From positions 203,970-267,969 of the forward strand of contig PBYI01000034.1 of NCBI GenBank assembly GCA_002729525.1: a DNA stretch of 64,000 nt, given 5' to 3'. Under the pieces are notes generated by a model that was given only the letters and a program-made list of their open reading frames with translations, ran no database searches and was not told where the DNA came from. The position numbers were made by a program, and so were the translations under genes. The stretch is from Nocardioides sp. Its GTDB lineage: Bacteria > Actinomycetota > Actinomycetes > Propionibacteriales > Nocardioidaceae. Numbering within the stretch: position 1 is the stretch's first letter; each line of letters starts with the position of its first letter. Below, one piece after another: positions 7,346 to 16,561 of this stretch.

Positions 7346-9403
7346 TCAGACCGTCGGGTCGGCCAGCCGCACGAACTCCAGGTGCCGCTCGTACTGGTCG
7401 AGCACGTCGTCGATCAGCTGGGTGCAGCTGTAGCCCATGACGTCGTACCCCTGCCCGCCGTCGCGCAGGTGCACCTCGAGGCGGAAGTAGTGGTCGTCGC
7501 CGCGCGAGACCCTCCCGCCGTACGTCGGAGTGGCGGCGCGGGGGCGCTGCACGCGGTAGACGAAGGGCTGCGGCCCGACGCCCGCGGCGAGCGAGATCGC
7601 GGGCTGGGCGTCCTCGTCGACGACCGACTCGACGGTGACCTCGACCCCCTGCTCGCGCAGCTCGGAGGCCACCTCCTCCAGCGCCGGGGTGGCGGTGGTG
7701 GCGAGGTAGTCGTCGGCGCGGCGCTGGTCGGGGAAGTCCATCGACCGACGCAGCCGGGTCTGCCACGGCACGCCGGCGCGCTCGCGCTCCCCCGGCGTGC
7801 TGCGTCCGGACAGCGCGCCCTGGAGCGTGCCGGTGCGCGAGTCGACCATGTGGCCCTCCAGCGAGAGCGCCTTCCACAGGCCCCACATGACGCCGACCAT
7901 GACGAAGGCGAACGGCAGACCGACGATGACCGTGGCGTACTGCAGCGCGTAGATGTTGCCGGCCGCGAGGATCGCCAGGGTCAGCGCGCCGGTGGCGACC
8001 GCCCAGAAGATCCGCAGCGGGGCACCGGCGTCGTGGTTGGCGGTCTTGAGCGTGCTGGACAGGTTGGCCATGACCAGCGCGCCGGAGTCGGCGGACGTCA
8101 CGTAGAAGAGCAGACCGATCACGATGAAGAGCCCGGCGACGAAGGTGAAGCCGGGGTACTCCTGGAGCAGCGCCCACAGCGCGGTGTCCGGACCGCTGGC
8201 GTCGTTGACGATGTCGGCGAGGTCCGTGTTGCCGCTGCGGATCTCGTCGAGGGCGGCGTTGCCGAAGATCGCGATCCACATGACGATGTAGCTGAACGGG
8301 ATGATCATCGTGCCGGCGACGAACTGCCGGATCGTGCGGCCGCGCGAGATGCGCGCGAGGAAGAGACCCACGAAGGCGGCCCAGGCGATCCACCAGGCCC
8401 AGAAGAACAGCGTCCAGTACGACATCCAGTCGCCGGTGTCCTGGTAGGCGAAGGTCTCGTTGGTCATGCCGGGGAACATCCGCACGTAGTCGCCGACATT
8501 GGTGACCAGCGCGTTGAGCAGGTACGCCGTCCGGCCGGTGACGAGCACGTACGCCGCCAGCACGATCGCCAGCAGCACGTTGAACTGGCTGATCAGCTTG
8601 ATGCCCTTGTCGACGCCGGTGACCGCGGACAGCGTGGCGATGCCGATCGCGAGGACGACCAGGCCGATCTGGACCGGCAGGCCGACGGACAGGCCGAAGA
8701 CCAGGTCGAGGCCGACGTTGAGCGAGACGACGCCGATGCCGAGCGAGGTGGCGACGCCGAAGATGGTGCCGAGGATCGCGGCGGTGTCGGCGGCGGTGCC
8801 GACGGGGCCGTCGATCTTCTTGCCGAAGATCGGGTAGAGCGCCGAGCGCACCGCCAGCGGCAGGCCCATCCGGTAGGCGAAGTAGGCCAGCGCCATGCCC
8901 ATCAGGGAGTACATGCCCCAGCCGGACAGGCCGTAGTGGAACAGCGTCCACACGGTGCCCTCACGGGCGGCCTGCACGGTGCCGCCCTCGATGGCCGGCG
9001 GGTTGAGGTACTGGTACGCCGGCTCGTAGACGGCGTAGAAGATCAGGTCGGTGCCGATGCCGGCGGCGAACAGCATCGCGGACCAGGCACCGGTGGAGAA
9101 CTCCGGGCGGGAGTGCTCGGGGCCCAGGCGCACCCGGCCGTATCGGGAGAAGCCGAGGAAGAGCACGAAGGCGAGCACCGCGGTGGTGAGCGCGATGTAG
9201 TACCAGCCGAACCAGGTGGAGACCCACCCGACGACCGACTCCAGCGTGGAGTAGGCGTTGTCGGGCAGGGCGACGCACCACACGGTCACCGCGAGGGTGA
9301 TGAGCGCGGCGGTGAGGAAGACGGGCTTGTTCAGGCTCCAGTCGGGCTGGTCGTCGGGTGGTCCCGACGGGACGGTCGACGGGGCGTCGGCGGTGGCGGT
9401 CAC
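7346..9403 (-). CDS. betT: BCCT family choline/betaine transporter
   Basis: Sodium- or proton-coupled importer of choline or glycine betaine. The 685-residue protein has about twelve membrane helices with the BCCT hallmark region (FFWAWWIAWAAFVGLFLARISRGRTIR) and the conserved FHYGLSGWGMYSLMG segment. A long cytosolic C-terminal tail (about residues 515-685) is present, as in BetT-type carriers where the tail regulates activity. GTG at 9403 is supported by AGGAGG six bases upstream. It is the last of three bet genes, 29 bp after betA. Context with choline oxidation genes suggests choline as the main substrate. Confidence 0.92.
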   Translation of the reverse strand: MTATADAPSTVPSGPPDDQPDWSLNKPVFLTAALITLAVTVWCVALPDNAYSTLESVVGWVSTWFGWYYIALTTAVLAFVLFLGFSRYGRVRLGPEHSRPEFSTGAWSAMLFAAGIGTDLIFYAVYEPAYQYLNPPAIEGGTVQAAREGTVWTLFHYGLSGWGMYSLMGMALAYFAYRMGLPLAVRSALYPIFGKKIDGPVGTAADTAAILGTIFGVATSLGIGVVSLNVGLDLVFGLSVGLPVQIGLVVLAIGIATLSAVTGVDKGIKLISQFNVLLAIVLAAYVLVTGRTAYLLNALVTNVGDYVRMFPGMTNETFAYQDTGDWMSYWTLFFWAWWIAWAAFVGLFLARISRGRTIRQFVAGTMIIPFSYIVMWIAIFGNAALDEIRSGNTDLADIVNDASGPDTALWALLQEYPGFTFVAGLFIVIGLLFYVTSADSGALVMANLSSTLKTANHDAGAPLRIFWAVATGALTLAILAAGNIYALQYATVIVGLPFAFVMVGVMWGLWKALSLEGHMVDSRTGTLQGALSGRSTPGERERAGVPWQTRLRRSMDFPDQRRADDYLATTATPALEEVASELREQGVEVTVESVVDEDAQPAISLAAGVGPQPFVYRVQRPRAATPTYGGRVSRGDDHYFRLEVHLRDGGQGYDVMGYSCTQLIDDVLDQYERHLEFVRLADPTV

Positions 9404-9432
9404 GGTGTTCCTCCTGAGGTGAGCGGGCTCAG

Positions 9433-11175
9433 TCAGCTGCCGACCCGGACGGTGCCCGGACGGGAGTCGTTGCGGGGGTCGCCCTCGGGGTAGAGGGGCA
9501 TGCCGGTGCCGTGCCGGTAGAAGGGCACGTCGAGCGGCGCGAGCGGCGTGCTGCCGGCGATCAGGTCGGCCGCCTTCTCGGCCAGCATCATCACCGGGGC
9601 GTAGATGTTGCCGTTGGTGACGTAGGGCATCACCGAGGCGTCGACGACGCGCAGGCCGTCGACGCCGTGGACCTTCATCGAGGTGGGGTCGACGACGGCC
9701 TCGGCGTCGGTGCCCATCTTGGCGGTGCACGAGGGGTGCAGCGCGGTCTCGGCGTCCTCGGCGACCCAGTCGAGGATCTCCTGGTCGGTCCGCACCGACG
9801 GTCCGGGCGAGATCTCGCCGTCGGAGAACGGCGCGAACGCCGGCTGCTCGAGGATCTCCCGTGCGGCGCGGACCATCTCGATCCACTCCCGGCGGTCGTT
9901 CTCCGTGGAGAGGTAGTTGAACTGCATCGCCGGGTGCTCGTACGGGTCGGTGCTGCGGATCTTCAGCCAGCCCCGGACGTCGGAGTACATCGGCCCGATG
10001 TGCACCTGGTAGCCGTGCTCGGCAGCAGGCTGCGAGCCGTCGTACCGGATCGCGATCGGCAGGAAGTGGAACATCAGGTTCGGGTAGGAGACGTCGTCGT
10101 TGGAGCGGATGAAGCCGCCGGCCTCGAAGTGGTTCGACGCTCCGACGCCACGGCGGCCGAAGAGCCACTCGGCGCCGATGCGCGGCTTGTGCCGGTGCTT
10201 GAGCCACGGCGCGATCGACACCGGCTGCTTGGAGGCGTGCTGGATGTAGACCTCGAGGTGGTCCTGCATGTTGGCGCCGACGCCGGGCAGGTCGGCGACG
10301 ACGTCGATGCCGAGCGACGACAGGTGGTCGGCCGGGCCGATGCCGGAGAGCTGGAGCAGCTGCGGGGTGTTGATCGCGCCGCCGCAGAGGACGACCTCAC
10401 CGGCGGACACGGTGCTGGTGACGTGGTTGCGCCGGGTGCCGCGGGTGTAGGAGACCCCGGTGACCCGGGTGCCCTCGGTCTGCAGACCGGTGACCATGGC
10501 GAGGGTGTGGACGTCGAGGTTCTTCCGCTTGCGCACCGGGTGCAGGTAGGCGCGGGCGGCGGAGAGACGGCGTCCTCGGTGGACGTTGCGGTCGAAGCGC
10601 GCGAAGCCCTCCTGGCGGTAGCCGTTGACGTCGTCGGTCAGCGGGTGGCCGGCCTGCTGGGCGGCCTCGAAGAACGCGTTGAACAGCGGCGAGGTCGCCG
10701 GCCCCTGCTCCAGCACCAGCGGGCCCGAGCCGCCGAGCCAGGCGTCGGCACCGACGGTGCCGTCGGCCAGGAGGCGGGTCTCCATCCGCTTGAAGTACGG
10801 CAGGCAGTGGGCGTAGTCCCACGTCTCCATGCCGGCGTCGGCGCCCCAGCGCTCGTAGTCCATCGGGTTGCCGCGCTGGAAGATCATCCCGTTGATGGAC
10901 GAGGAGCCGCCCAGCACCTTGCCGCGGGCGTGGTAGACCTTCCGGCCGTTCATGTGCGGCTCGGGCTCGGACTCGTAGCGCCAGTCGTAGAGCGGGTTGC
11001 CGATCGGGTACGGCAGCGCCGCCGGCATGTGGATGAAGGGATCGATGCGGAAGTCCGAGCGCCCGGCCTCGAGCACCAGCACGCTGGTCGACGGGTCGGC
11101 GGACAGCCGGTTGGCCAGGGCGCTGCCGGCGGAGCCCCCGCCGACGATGACGTAGTCGTAGCGGTCGCGGGTCAC
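9433..11175 (-). CDS. betA: choline dehydrogenase (GMC oxidoreductase)
   Basis: FAD-dependent oxidation of choline to betaine aldehyde, the first step of glycine betaine osmoprotectant synthesis. The 580-residue protein begins with the dinucleotide-binding motif [17 protein letters not shown], contains the GMC signatures [13 protein letters not shown] and [16 protein letters not shown], and ends with the conserved [14 protein letters not shown] catalytic block. GTG at 11175 overlaps the stop of betB by four bases (GTGA), with GGAGGAG just upstream, indicating translational coupling. Order betB-betA-betT fits the known pathway; no BetI repressor is adjacent. Confidence 0.92.
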   Translation of the reverse strand: MTRDRYDYVIVGGGSAGSALANRLSADPSTSVLVLEAGRSDFRIDPFIHMPAALPYPIGNPLYDWRYESEPEPHMNGRKVYHARGKVLGGSSSINGMIFQRGNPMDYERWGADAGMETWDYAHCLPYFKRMETRLLADGTVGADAWLGGSGPLVLEQGPATSPLFNAFFEAAQQAGHPLTDDVNGYRQEGFARFDRNVHRGRRLSAARAYLHPVRKRKNLDVHTLAMVTGLQTEGTRVTGVSYTRGTRRNHVTSTVSAGEVVLCGGAINTPQLLQLSGIGPADHLSSLGIDVVADLPGVGANMQDHLEVYIQHASKQPVSIAPWLKHRHKPRIGAEWLFGRRGVGASNHFEAGGFIRSNDDVSYPNLMFHFLPIAIRYDGSQPAAEHGYQVHIGPMYSDVRGWLKIRSTDPYEHPAMQFNYLSTENDRREWIEMVRAAREILEQPAFAPFSDGEISPGPSVRTDQEILDWVAEDAETALHPSCTAKMGTDAEAVVDPTSMKVHGVDGLRVVDASVMPYVTNGNIYAPVMMLAEKAADLIAGSTPLAPLDVPFYRHGTGMPLYPEGDPRNDSRPGTVRVGS

Positions 11176-12683
11176 GCCTGCTCCTCCTGCTGCTTGCTGT
11201 CTCGAAACCACCCGGCACGGGCGGGCCGGGTGTTGTGCCAGACGTGCTTGGCCTCGCGGTACTCCTCGAGACCGGCCAGGCCGAGCTCGCGGCCGGTGCC
11301 GCTCTGCTTGAAGCCGCCCCACTCCGCCTGCGGCACGTAGGGGTGGTAGTCGTTGATCCAGATCGTGCCGTGACGCAGCCGCGAGGCGACCCGCTCGGCG
11401 CGGCCGGCGTTCTGGGTCCAGACGGCGCCGGCGAGGCCGTAGATCGTGTCGTTGGCGATCGCCACCGCGGCGTCCTCGAGCGCGTCGTCGTCGGCGCCCG
11501 AGAAGCGCTCGACCGTCAGCACGGGCCCGAAGCTCTCGTCCTGCACGCACGACATGTCCGCGGTGCAGTCGTCGAGGAGGGTGGGCAGGTAGTAGAAGCC
11601 GTCGGCGTACTCCTCGCCGTCGGGGCGCGCGCCGCCGACCCGCAGGGTGGCGCCGTCGGCGAGCCCGGCGGCGACGTACGCCTCGACCTTCTCGCGGTGC
11701 GCGGCCGACACGAGCGGGCCGGTCTCGGCGTCGTCGTCGAACGGGCCGCCGAGGCGGATCTCGGAGGCGCGGCGGACCAGCTCGTCGACGACCTGGTCGT
11801 GCACGGAGTCCTCGACCAGCAGCCGGGCGCCGGCCGAGCAGACCTGGCCGGAGTCGAGGAAGACCGCGGTCAGCGCGTTGTCGATCGCGGCGTCGAGGTC
11901 GGCGTCGGCGAAGACGACGTTGGGGTTCTTGCCGCCGAGCTCGAGCGCGACCTTCTTCACCGTGGGCGCTGCGGCCGCCATGATCCGGCGGCCGGTGACG
12001 ATGCCGCCGGTGAAGGAGACCAGGTCGACGGCCGGGTGCTCGGTCAGGGTCGGGCCGACGCGGTCGCCGGCGCCGAGCACCAGGTTGGCCACGCCGTCGG
12101 GCAGGCCGAGGTCGGCCAGGGTGCGCACCAGCCAGATCGAGGTGTGCGGGGTCAGCTCGCTGGGCTTGAGCACGAAGGTGCAGCCGGCGGCCAGGGCCGG
12201 CGCGACCTTCCAGGAGGTCTGCAGGAGCGGGTAGTTCCACGGCGTGATCAGCGAGCAGACGCCGATCGGCTCGTGCACGACCCGGCTGCTCACCCCGGGC
12301 ATACCGGTGTCGACGACGCGGCCGGCCTCCGCCTGCGCCAGGCCGGCGAAGTGCCGGAAGACGCCGACGATGTCGTCGACGTCGATCTGCGACTCCACGA
12401 ACCGCTTGCCCGTGTCGAGCGACTCCAGGCGCGCGACCTCGTCCTTCTCGGCCTCCAGCCGGTCGGCGAGCCGGTGCAGGAGCGCGGCACGCTCCGGCGA
12501 CGGCGTGGTCGGCCACGGACCGCTGTCGAAGGCACGTCGTGCCGCCAGCACGGCGGCCTCGGCGTCGTCGGCGCCGCCCTCGGAGACGGTCGCCACCAGG
12601 CGTCCGTCCGCGGGGCAGCGGATGTCTCGGGTGGCGCCGTCGACGGCGTCTCGCCACTGGCCGTCGATGAGGAGCTCGGGCAC
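11172..12683 (-). CDS. betB: betaine-aldehyde dehydrogenase
   Basis: NAD(P)+-dependent oxidation of betaine aldehyde to glycine betaine. The 503-residue protein has standard aldehyde-dehydrogenase features: [18 protein letters not shown] cofactor loop, ELGGKNP with the catalytic glutamate and GQVCSAG with the catalytic cysteine. GTG at 12683 follows AGGAGG by about eight bases; upstream extension of the frame is not supported. First gene of betB-betA-betT. The leader region (12684-12825, 142 bp) holds a palindrome GGGTCGACCC at 12707-12716 that could be an operator, and a hairpin near 12738-12770. Confidence 0.9.
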   Translation of the reverse strand: MPELLIDGQWRDAVDGATRDIRCPADGRLVATVSEGGADDAEAAVLAARRAFDSGPWPTTPSPERAALLHRLADRLEAEKDEVARLESLDTGKRFVESQIDVDDIVGVFRHFAGLAQAEAGRVVDTGMPGVSSRVVHEPIGVCSLITPWNYPLLQTSWKVAPALAAGCTFVLKPSELTPHTSIWLVRTLADLGLPDGVANLVLGAGDRVGPTLTEHPAVDLVSFTGGIVTGRRIMAAAAPTVKKVALELGGKNPNVVFADADLDAAIDNALTAVFLDSGQVCSAGARLLVEDSVHDQVVDELVRRASEIRLGGPFDDDAETGPLVSAAHREKVEAYVAAGLADGATLRVGGARPDGEEYADGFYYLPTLLDDCTADMSCVQDESFGPVLTVERFSGADDDALEDAAVAIANDTIYGLAGAVWTQNAGRAERVASRLRHGTIWINDYHPYVPQAEWGGFKQSGTGRELGLAGLEEYREAKHVWHNTRPARAGWFRDSKQQEEQA

Positions 12684-12825
12684 GGAGGTCCCTCCTGGTC
12701 GGGGTCGGGTCGACCCTTCAAGGAACCGGAAGCACGCCCGCCGGACCACCCGCCTTGGGGTGGCTGGCGGCGGTTCGACGGATTGTTACCGCTGCGACAC
12801 AGAGGTCCTCACGGACAGGACGTCG

Positions 12826-13518
12826 TCACAGCAGTCGCCGGTCGGACGCCCACCGCGTGAGCTCGTGGCGCGAGGACAGCTGGAGCTTGCGCAGCACCGA
12901 GCTCATGTGAGTCTCCACCGTCTTGACCGAGATGAAGAGCTCCGAGGCGACCTCGCGGTAGGCGTAGCCCCGGGCGATCAGTCGCATCACCTCGCGCTCG
13001 CGCTCCGTGAGCCGGTCGAGGTCACCGTCGACCTGGGCCACCTCAATGGTGCCGGCGAACGCGTCGAGCACGAACCCGGCCAGGCGGGGCGAGAACACCG
13101 CGTCGCCGTCGGCGACCCGGCCGATCGCGTCGACCAGCTCGGGGCCGGTGATGGTCTTGGTGACGTAGCCGCGGGCGCCGCCGCGGATCGTGCCGATGAC
13201 GTCCTCCGCGGCGTCGCTCACCGACAGCGCGAGGAACCGGGTGCCGGCCAGCACCGGCGGCGGCGTACGGCGCATGACCTCCACGCCACCCCCGCCCGGG
13301 AGGTGGACGTCGAGCAGCACGACGCCCGGCCGGTGCTCCGCGACCGCGGCGACGGCCTCGTCGACGTCGGCGGCCTCGGCCACCACGTCGACCACGCCCG
13401 CGCCCGCGGCCTCGAGCTCCGCGCGGACCCCGCGCCGGAACATCGCGTGGTCGTCGACGACGACGACGCGCACGGGCCGTTCGCCGGCGCCGGCGGGGCC
13501 GGAGGTCGGGTCGGTCAT
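12826..13518 (-). CDS. NarL/LuxR-family response regulator
   Basis: Transcription factor partner of the adjacent histidine kinase. The 230-residue protein has a receiver domain (VVVDDH acidic pair, phosphoacceptor Asp in VLLDVHLPG, TK of YVTKT) and a C-terminal LuxR-type HTH (LTEREREVMRLIARGYAYREVASELFIS, split here into the usual recognition helices). ATG at 13518; the kinase stop is 11 bp upstream, so the two genes form an operon kinase-regulator. Together with the divergent PspC gene this matches actinobacterial PspC-linked two-component loci thought to sense envelope stress. Target genes are not shown by sequence. Confidence 0.9.
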   Translation of the reverse strand: MTDPTSGPAGAGERPVRVVVVDDHAMFRRGVRAELEAAGAGVVDVVAEAADVDEAVAAVAEHRPGVVLLDVHLPGGGGVEVMRRTPPPVLAGTRFLALSVSDAAEDVIGTIRGGARGYVTKTITGPELVDAIGRVADGDAVFSPRLAGFVLDAFAGTIEVAQVDGDLDRLTEREREVMRLIARGYAYREVASELFISVKTVETHMSSVLRKLQLSSRHELTRWASDRRLL

Positions 13519-13529
13519 CGGGGTTCTCC

Positions 13530-14849
13530 TCAGGAGTCGGTGGGCGCGTCGGGGGTCGGGGTGGTCGGACTGTCGGTGCGGTCGAGCCGCAGCCGGACCT
13601 CGGTGCCCCCGCCGGGGCTGGTGCGGACCTCGGCGCGGCCGCCGTGCCGCGTCATCCGGTCGAGGATGCTGTGCCGCACGCCGTGCCGGTCGGCCGGGAC
13701 GGCGTCGAGGTCGAAACCCGCGCCGCGGTCGCGCACGAAGACCTCGACCGTGCGCTCGTCGACCTCGGCGTAGACGTCGACGCGGGGCACCCCGGCGTGC
13801 CGGGCGGCGTTGGCGACCGCCTCCCGCGCCGCGGCGGCCAGCGGCGCGAGGGCGTCGTCGTACGGGAGGTCGCCGACGGTGACGACGTCGACCGACACGT
13901 CGTGGGCGTCCTCCACCTCCGCGGCGACGGCACGCAGCGCGGCCGCGAGGGTCTCCGACCCGGCCCGCTGCTCGTCGAACAGCCAGGCCCGCAGGTCACG
14001 CTCCTGCGAGCGGGCGAGGCGGGCGACGGCGTGCGGGTCGCCGGCGTTCTTCTGGATCATCGCCAGCGTCTGGAGCACCGAGTCGTGCAGGTGGGCGGCC
14101 ATGTCGGCGCGCTCCTCGGTGCGCACGCGCTGGGCGCGCTCCTCCGACAGCTCGGCCGCCAGCCGCCACGCCCACGGGCCGACCACGACGGCCAGACCGA
14201 CGAAGCCGAGCGCTCCGGCGCCCAGCGCGGTGGTCGCGGACTGGATGGTGCCCGAGCCGAAGCCGAGGAGGAACAGCGCACCGAGCAGCAGCAGCGTGCC
14301 GACGACGATGCGTGCCCAGGCGGCGAGCCCGCCGGCACCGAGCACGATCCGCACCGGGTCGACGCGACCGTCGGTGCCGAACCACCGCTCGCGCTGGGTC
14401 TGGTCGGCCTGGCGCCACAGCAGCGCGAGACCGACGACACCGAGCACGACCGGCCAGAACACCCCCGCCGAGCCGATGACGGCCTGCCCGGCGAAGACCG
14501 CGCCGATGCCGAGAGCGGCGAGCACGACGACCGGCCCGAGGTCGGTGAGGCTGCGCCGCCCCGCCGGACGGCGGCCGTCGCGGGCCGCCCCGGCCAGCCC
14601 GGGCGCCTCCTCCGCGGGGCCGCCGCCGGCGGGCAGCATCACCCACAGCGCGGCGTACAGGGCGACGCCGAGGCCCCCGGTCGCGGTGGCGACGACGAAG
14701 AACACGCGCACCCACAGGACCGGCACCGCGAGATGCGCGGCGAGGCCGGCCGCGACGCCACCGAGGACCGGCGTCGACAGGTCCCGGAAGGCCCGTCGGT
14801 ACGTCGGCGGTGCGCCGTGCGGCGGGGCGCCCGTGGGAGTGCTCGTCAT
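13530..14849 (-). CDS. PspC-domain sensor histidine kinase
   Basis: Membrane sensor kinase of 439 residues. The N-terminal about 60 residues after residue 20 are a PspC domain (RRAFRDLSTPVLGGVAAGLAAHLAVPVLWVR and two hydrophobic segments); four further membrane helices follow to about residue 230. Then come a HisKA_3 dimerisation helix with the phosphoacceptor in AAHLHDSVLQTLAMIQ and an HATPase domain (NAARHAG N-box, DRGAGFD G1 box, GGGTEVRL). ATG at 14849 has GAGGAGG just upstream. It is divergent from the PspC/LiaF-like gene, with 137 bp between the start codons. Confidence 0.9.
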   Translation of the reverse strand: MTSTPTGAPPHGAPPTYRRAFRDLSTPVLGGVAAGLAAHLAVPVLWVRVFFVVATATGGLGVALYAALWVMLPAGGGPAEEAPGLAGAARDGRRPAGRRSLTDLGPVVVLAALGIGAVFAGQAVIGSAGVFWPVVLGVVGLALLWRQADQTQRERWFGTDGRVDPVRIVLGAGGLAAWARIVVGTLLLLGALFLLGFGSGTIQSATTALGAGALGFVGLAVVVGPWAWRLAAELSEERAQRVRTEERADMAAHLHDSVLQTLAMIQKNAGDPHAVARLARSQERDLRAWLFDEQRAGSETLAAALRAVAAEVEDAHDVSVDVVTVGDLPYDDALAPLAAAAREAVANAARHAGVPRVDVYAEVDERTVEVFVRDRGAGFDLDAVPADRHGVRHSILDRMTRHGGRAEVRTSPGGGTEVRLRLDRTDSPTTPTPDAPTDS

Positions 14850-14986
14850 GACCTCCTCATCGTTCCACGCACACGCCCCCGCCGGGATCGGGAACAGCCC
14901 CGACCCGGCCCCCGGGGGATCCCCTGGCACCGAGATCAGGGTCGTCCCCGATGGTGGGCGGGCTCGCCAGCGTCCAGGCTTGAGCC

Positions 14987-16222
14987 ATGACCACGAACCC
15001 GCCCGAGGCACCCCCGGCACCGCCGCCGGGCTCCTCGGGACCCCCCGGCCCCGACCCCACCGGACCGAGCCGACCCACCGGACCGCGGGTCTCGAAGGAC
15101 GACGTCCTCGACCTCGCCCGGCTGCGCCGCACCCGCGACCGTCGTCTCGGTGGCGTCGGCGGCGGTCTGGCCCGGCACCTCGACGTCGACCCGCTCGTCG
15201 TGCGGGTGCTGCTCGTCGTGCTCGCCTTCTTCGGCGGTGCCGGCCTGCTCGTGTACGCCGTGGTGTGGCTGGTGGTGCCGTCCGAGGACGCCGACGACGC
15301 CACCCTGCGCCTCGACGACCGCAGCCGCTCGGTCGCGCTGGTGGTGAGCTTCGCCCTGGCGGGCCTGGCCACGCTCGGCGACGCGCTCGGCGGGTGGGGC
15401 GTCCCGTGGCCGGTGGGCCTCGGCGCCGTGCTGCTCATCCTGTGGCTGCTGGCCCGCGGTCGCGGCGGTCGTCCGACGACGCACCCGGTCTACCCGCCGG
15501 CACCCGCCGCCCGGGCCGACCAGGGAGCCCCGGCCGGCCAGGGCGCGATGACCTCGGCCTACCCGACGTACGCCCCCGACCCCGCGCCGACGACGTACGC
15601 ACGGTGGAGCCCGCCGGCCGACCCGCGACGTCGCGGACCCCGCCTGTTCTGCTACGCCCTGCTCGCGATCCCGGTCGCCCTCGGGCTCCTCGGCATGGCC
15701 GACCTCGCCGGAGCGTCCGTCTCCGACTCGGCCTACCCCGCCCTGGCGGTCGCGATCGTCGGCGCGGCGCTCGTGCTGAGCGCGTTCTGGGGTCGCGGCG
15801 GCGGGCTGATCGCGCTCGGCCTGGTGGCGAGTCTGGCCACCGGTGCCGCGTGGGTCGCCGAGCACACCACCGTCGGCGAGCAGGTCGTGCGACCGACGAC
15901 CGCCTCGGCCGTCGAGGACTCCTACAGCGCGGGCATCGGCCGGATCGAGCTCGACCTGTCGACGGTGACCGACCCCGAGGCCCTCGACGGACGCACGGTC
16001 GACGTCTCCGTCGACATCGGCCAGCTGGTCGTGGTCGTGCCCGACGACGTCGACCTCGCCCTGCGCACCAACGTCGACGCCGGCGACCGCCGGGTGCTCG
16101 GAGAGGACCTCGGCGAGGGCGCCGGCGAGATCGTGGACGGCAACGGCACGGACGCCCCGCTGCTCACCCTGGACCTCCAGGTCCACCTCGGCGAGCTGGT
16201 CGTGAAGCGGGAGGGACAGTGA
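14987..16222 (+). CDS. PspC-domain membrane protein with LiaF-like C-terminus
   Basis: A 411-residue envelope protein. Layout: Pro-rich N-terminus (1-35), PspC domain (about 45-100, RRLGGVGGGLARHLDVDPLVVRVLLVVL), further membrane helices around 110-150 and 220-290, and a beta-rich extracytoplasmic C-terminus (about 315-411, IGRIELDLS, VDVSVDIGQLVVVVP, LQVHLGELVVKRE) resembling the toastrack-like domain of LiaF/PspC-linked proteins. Divergent promoter shared with the kinase gene suggests feedback between the module members. Stop overlaps the start of the next small gene by one base. Confidence 0.85.
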   Translation: MTTNPPEAPPAPPPGSSGPPGPDPTGPSRPTGPRVSKDDVLDLARLRRTRDRRLGGVGGGLARHLDVDPLVVRVLLVVLAFFGGAGLLVYAVVWLVVPSEDADDATLRLDDRSRSVALVVSFALAGLATLGDALGGWGVPWPVGLGAVLLILWLLARGRGGRPTTHPVYPPAPAARADQGAPAGQGAMTSAYPTYAPDPAPTTYARWSPPADPRRRGPRLFCYALLAIPVALGLLGMADLAGASVSDSAYPALAVAIVGAALVLSAFWGRGGGLIALGLVASLATGAAWVAEHTTVGEQVVRPTTASAVEDSYSAGIGRIELDLSTVTDPEALDGRTVDVSVDIGQLVVVVPDDVDLALRTNVDAGDRRVLGEDLGEGAGEIVDGNGTDAPLLTLDLQVHLGELVVKREGQ

Positions 16223-16503
16223 TGGACGAGCACCAGGAGGAGCCCGGCATGACCGAGCCGCCCCAGCAGACCCAGCAGCCCGCACGCACCAGCGGCCGGC
16301 ACCCCGTCAACGTCGTCCACCTGGTGTTCGGCGTGGCGTTCCTCGGCCTTGCGGGGACGTGGATGCTCGTCGCCAACGACTGGGTCACCGGCTCCGACGT
16401 CCACTGGCTCCTCCCGGCGCCGTGGGTGCTCGCGGGCCTCGCCGGCCTCGCGGCCCTGGTCGGCCGGGACCGCCGTCGGGCGCGCGCGACGACGGCCTCC
16501 TGA
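16222..16503 (+). CDS. small two-helix membrane protein of the PspC locus
   Basis: A 93-residue protein with a hydrophilic Gln/Pro-rich N-terminus and two membrane helices (about residues 31-50 and 62-82) ending in an Arg-rich tail. Its ATG at 16222 overlaps the PspC gene stop (TGATG), so it is translationally coupled; an alternative in-frame GTG lies one codon earlier (16219). Small two-helix proteins of this kind commonly follow PspC genes in actinobacteria. Function unknown, presumably part of the same envelope-stress module. Confidence 0.75.
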   Translation: MDEHQEEPGMTEPPQQTQQPARTSGRHPVNVVHLVFGVAFLGLAGTWMLVANDWVTGSDVHWLLPAPWVLAGLAGLAALVGRDRRRARATTAS

Positions 16504-16561
16504 GCCGACCACCCGCGCGGAGTGAGCACCCGGCCGGGTTCCTTGCTATTTTCGCCCGGCG

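Noticed and set aside
12684..12825. tRNA gene suggested by a GGTTCGA word near 12771
   Set aside because: No cloverleaf pairing could be built around it; the region reads as the betB leader and a GC hairpin.
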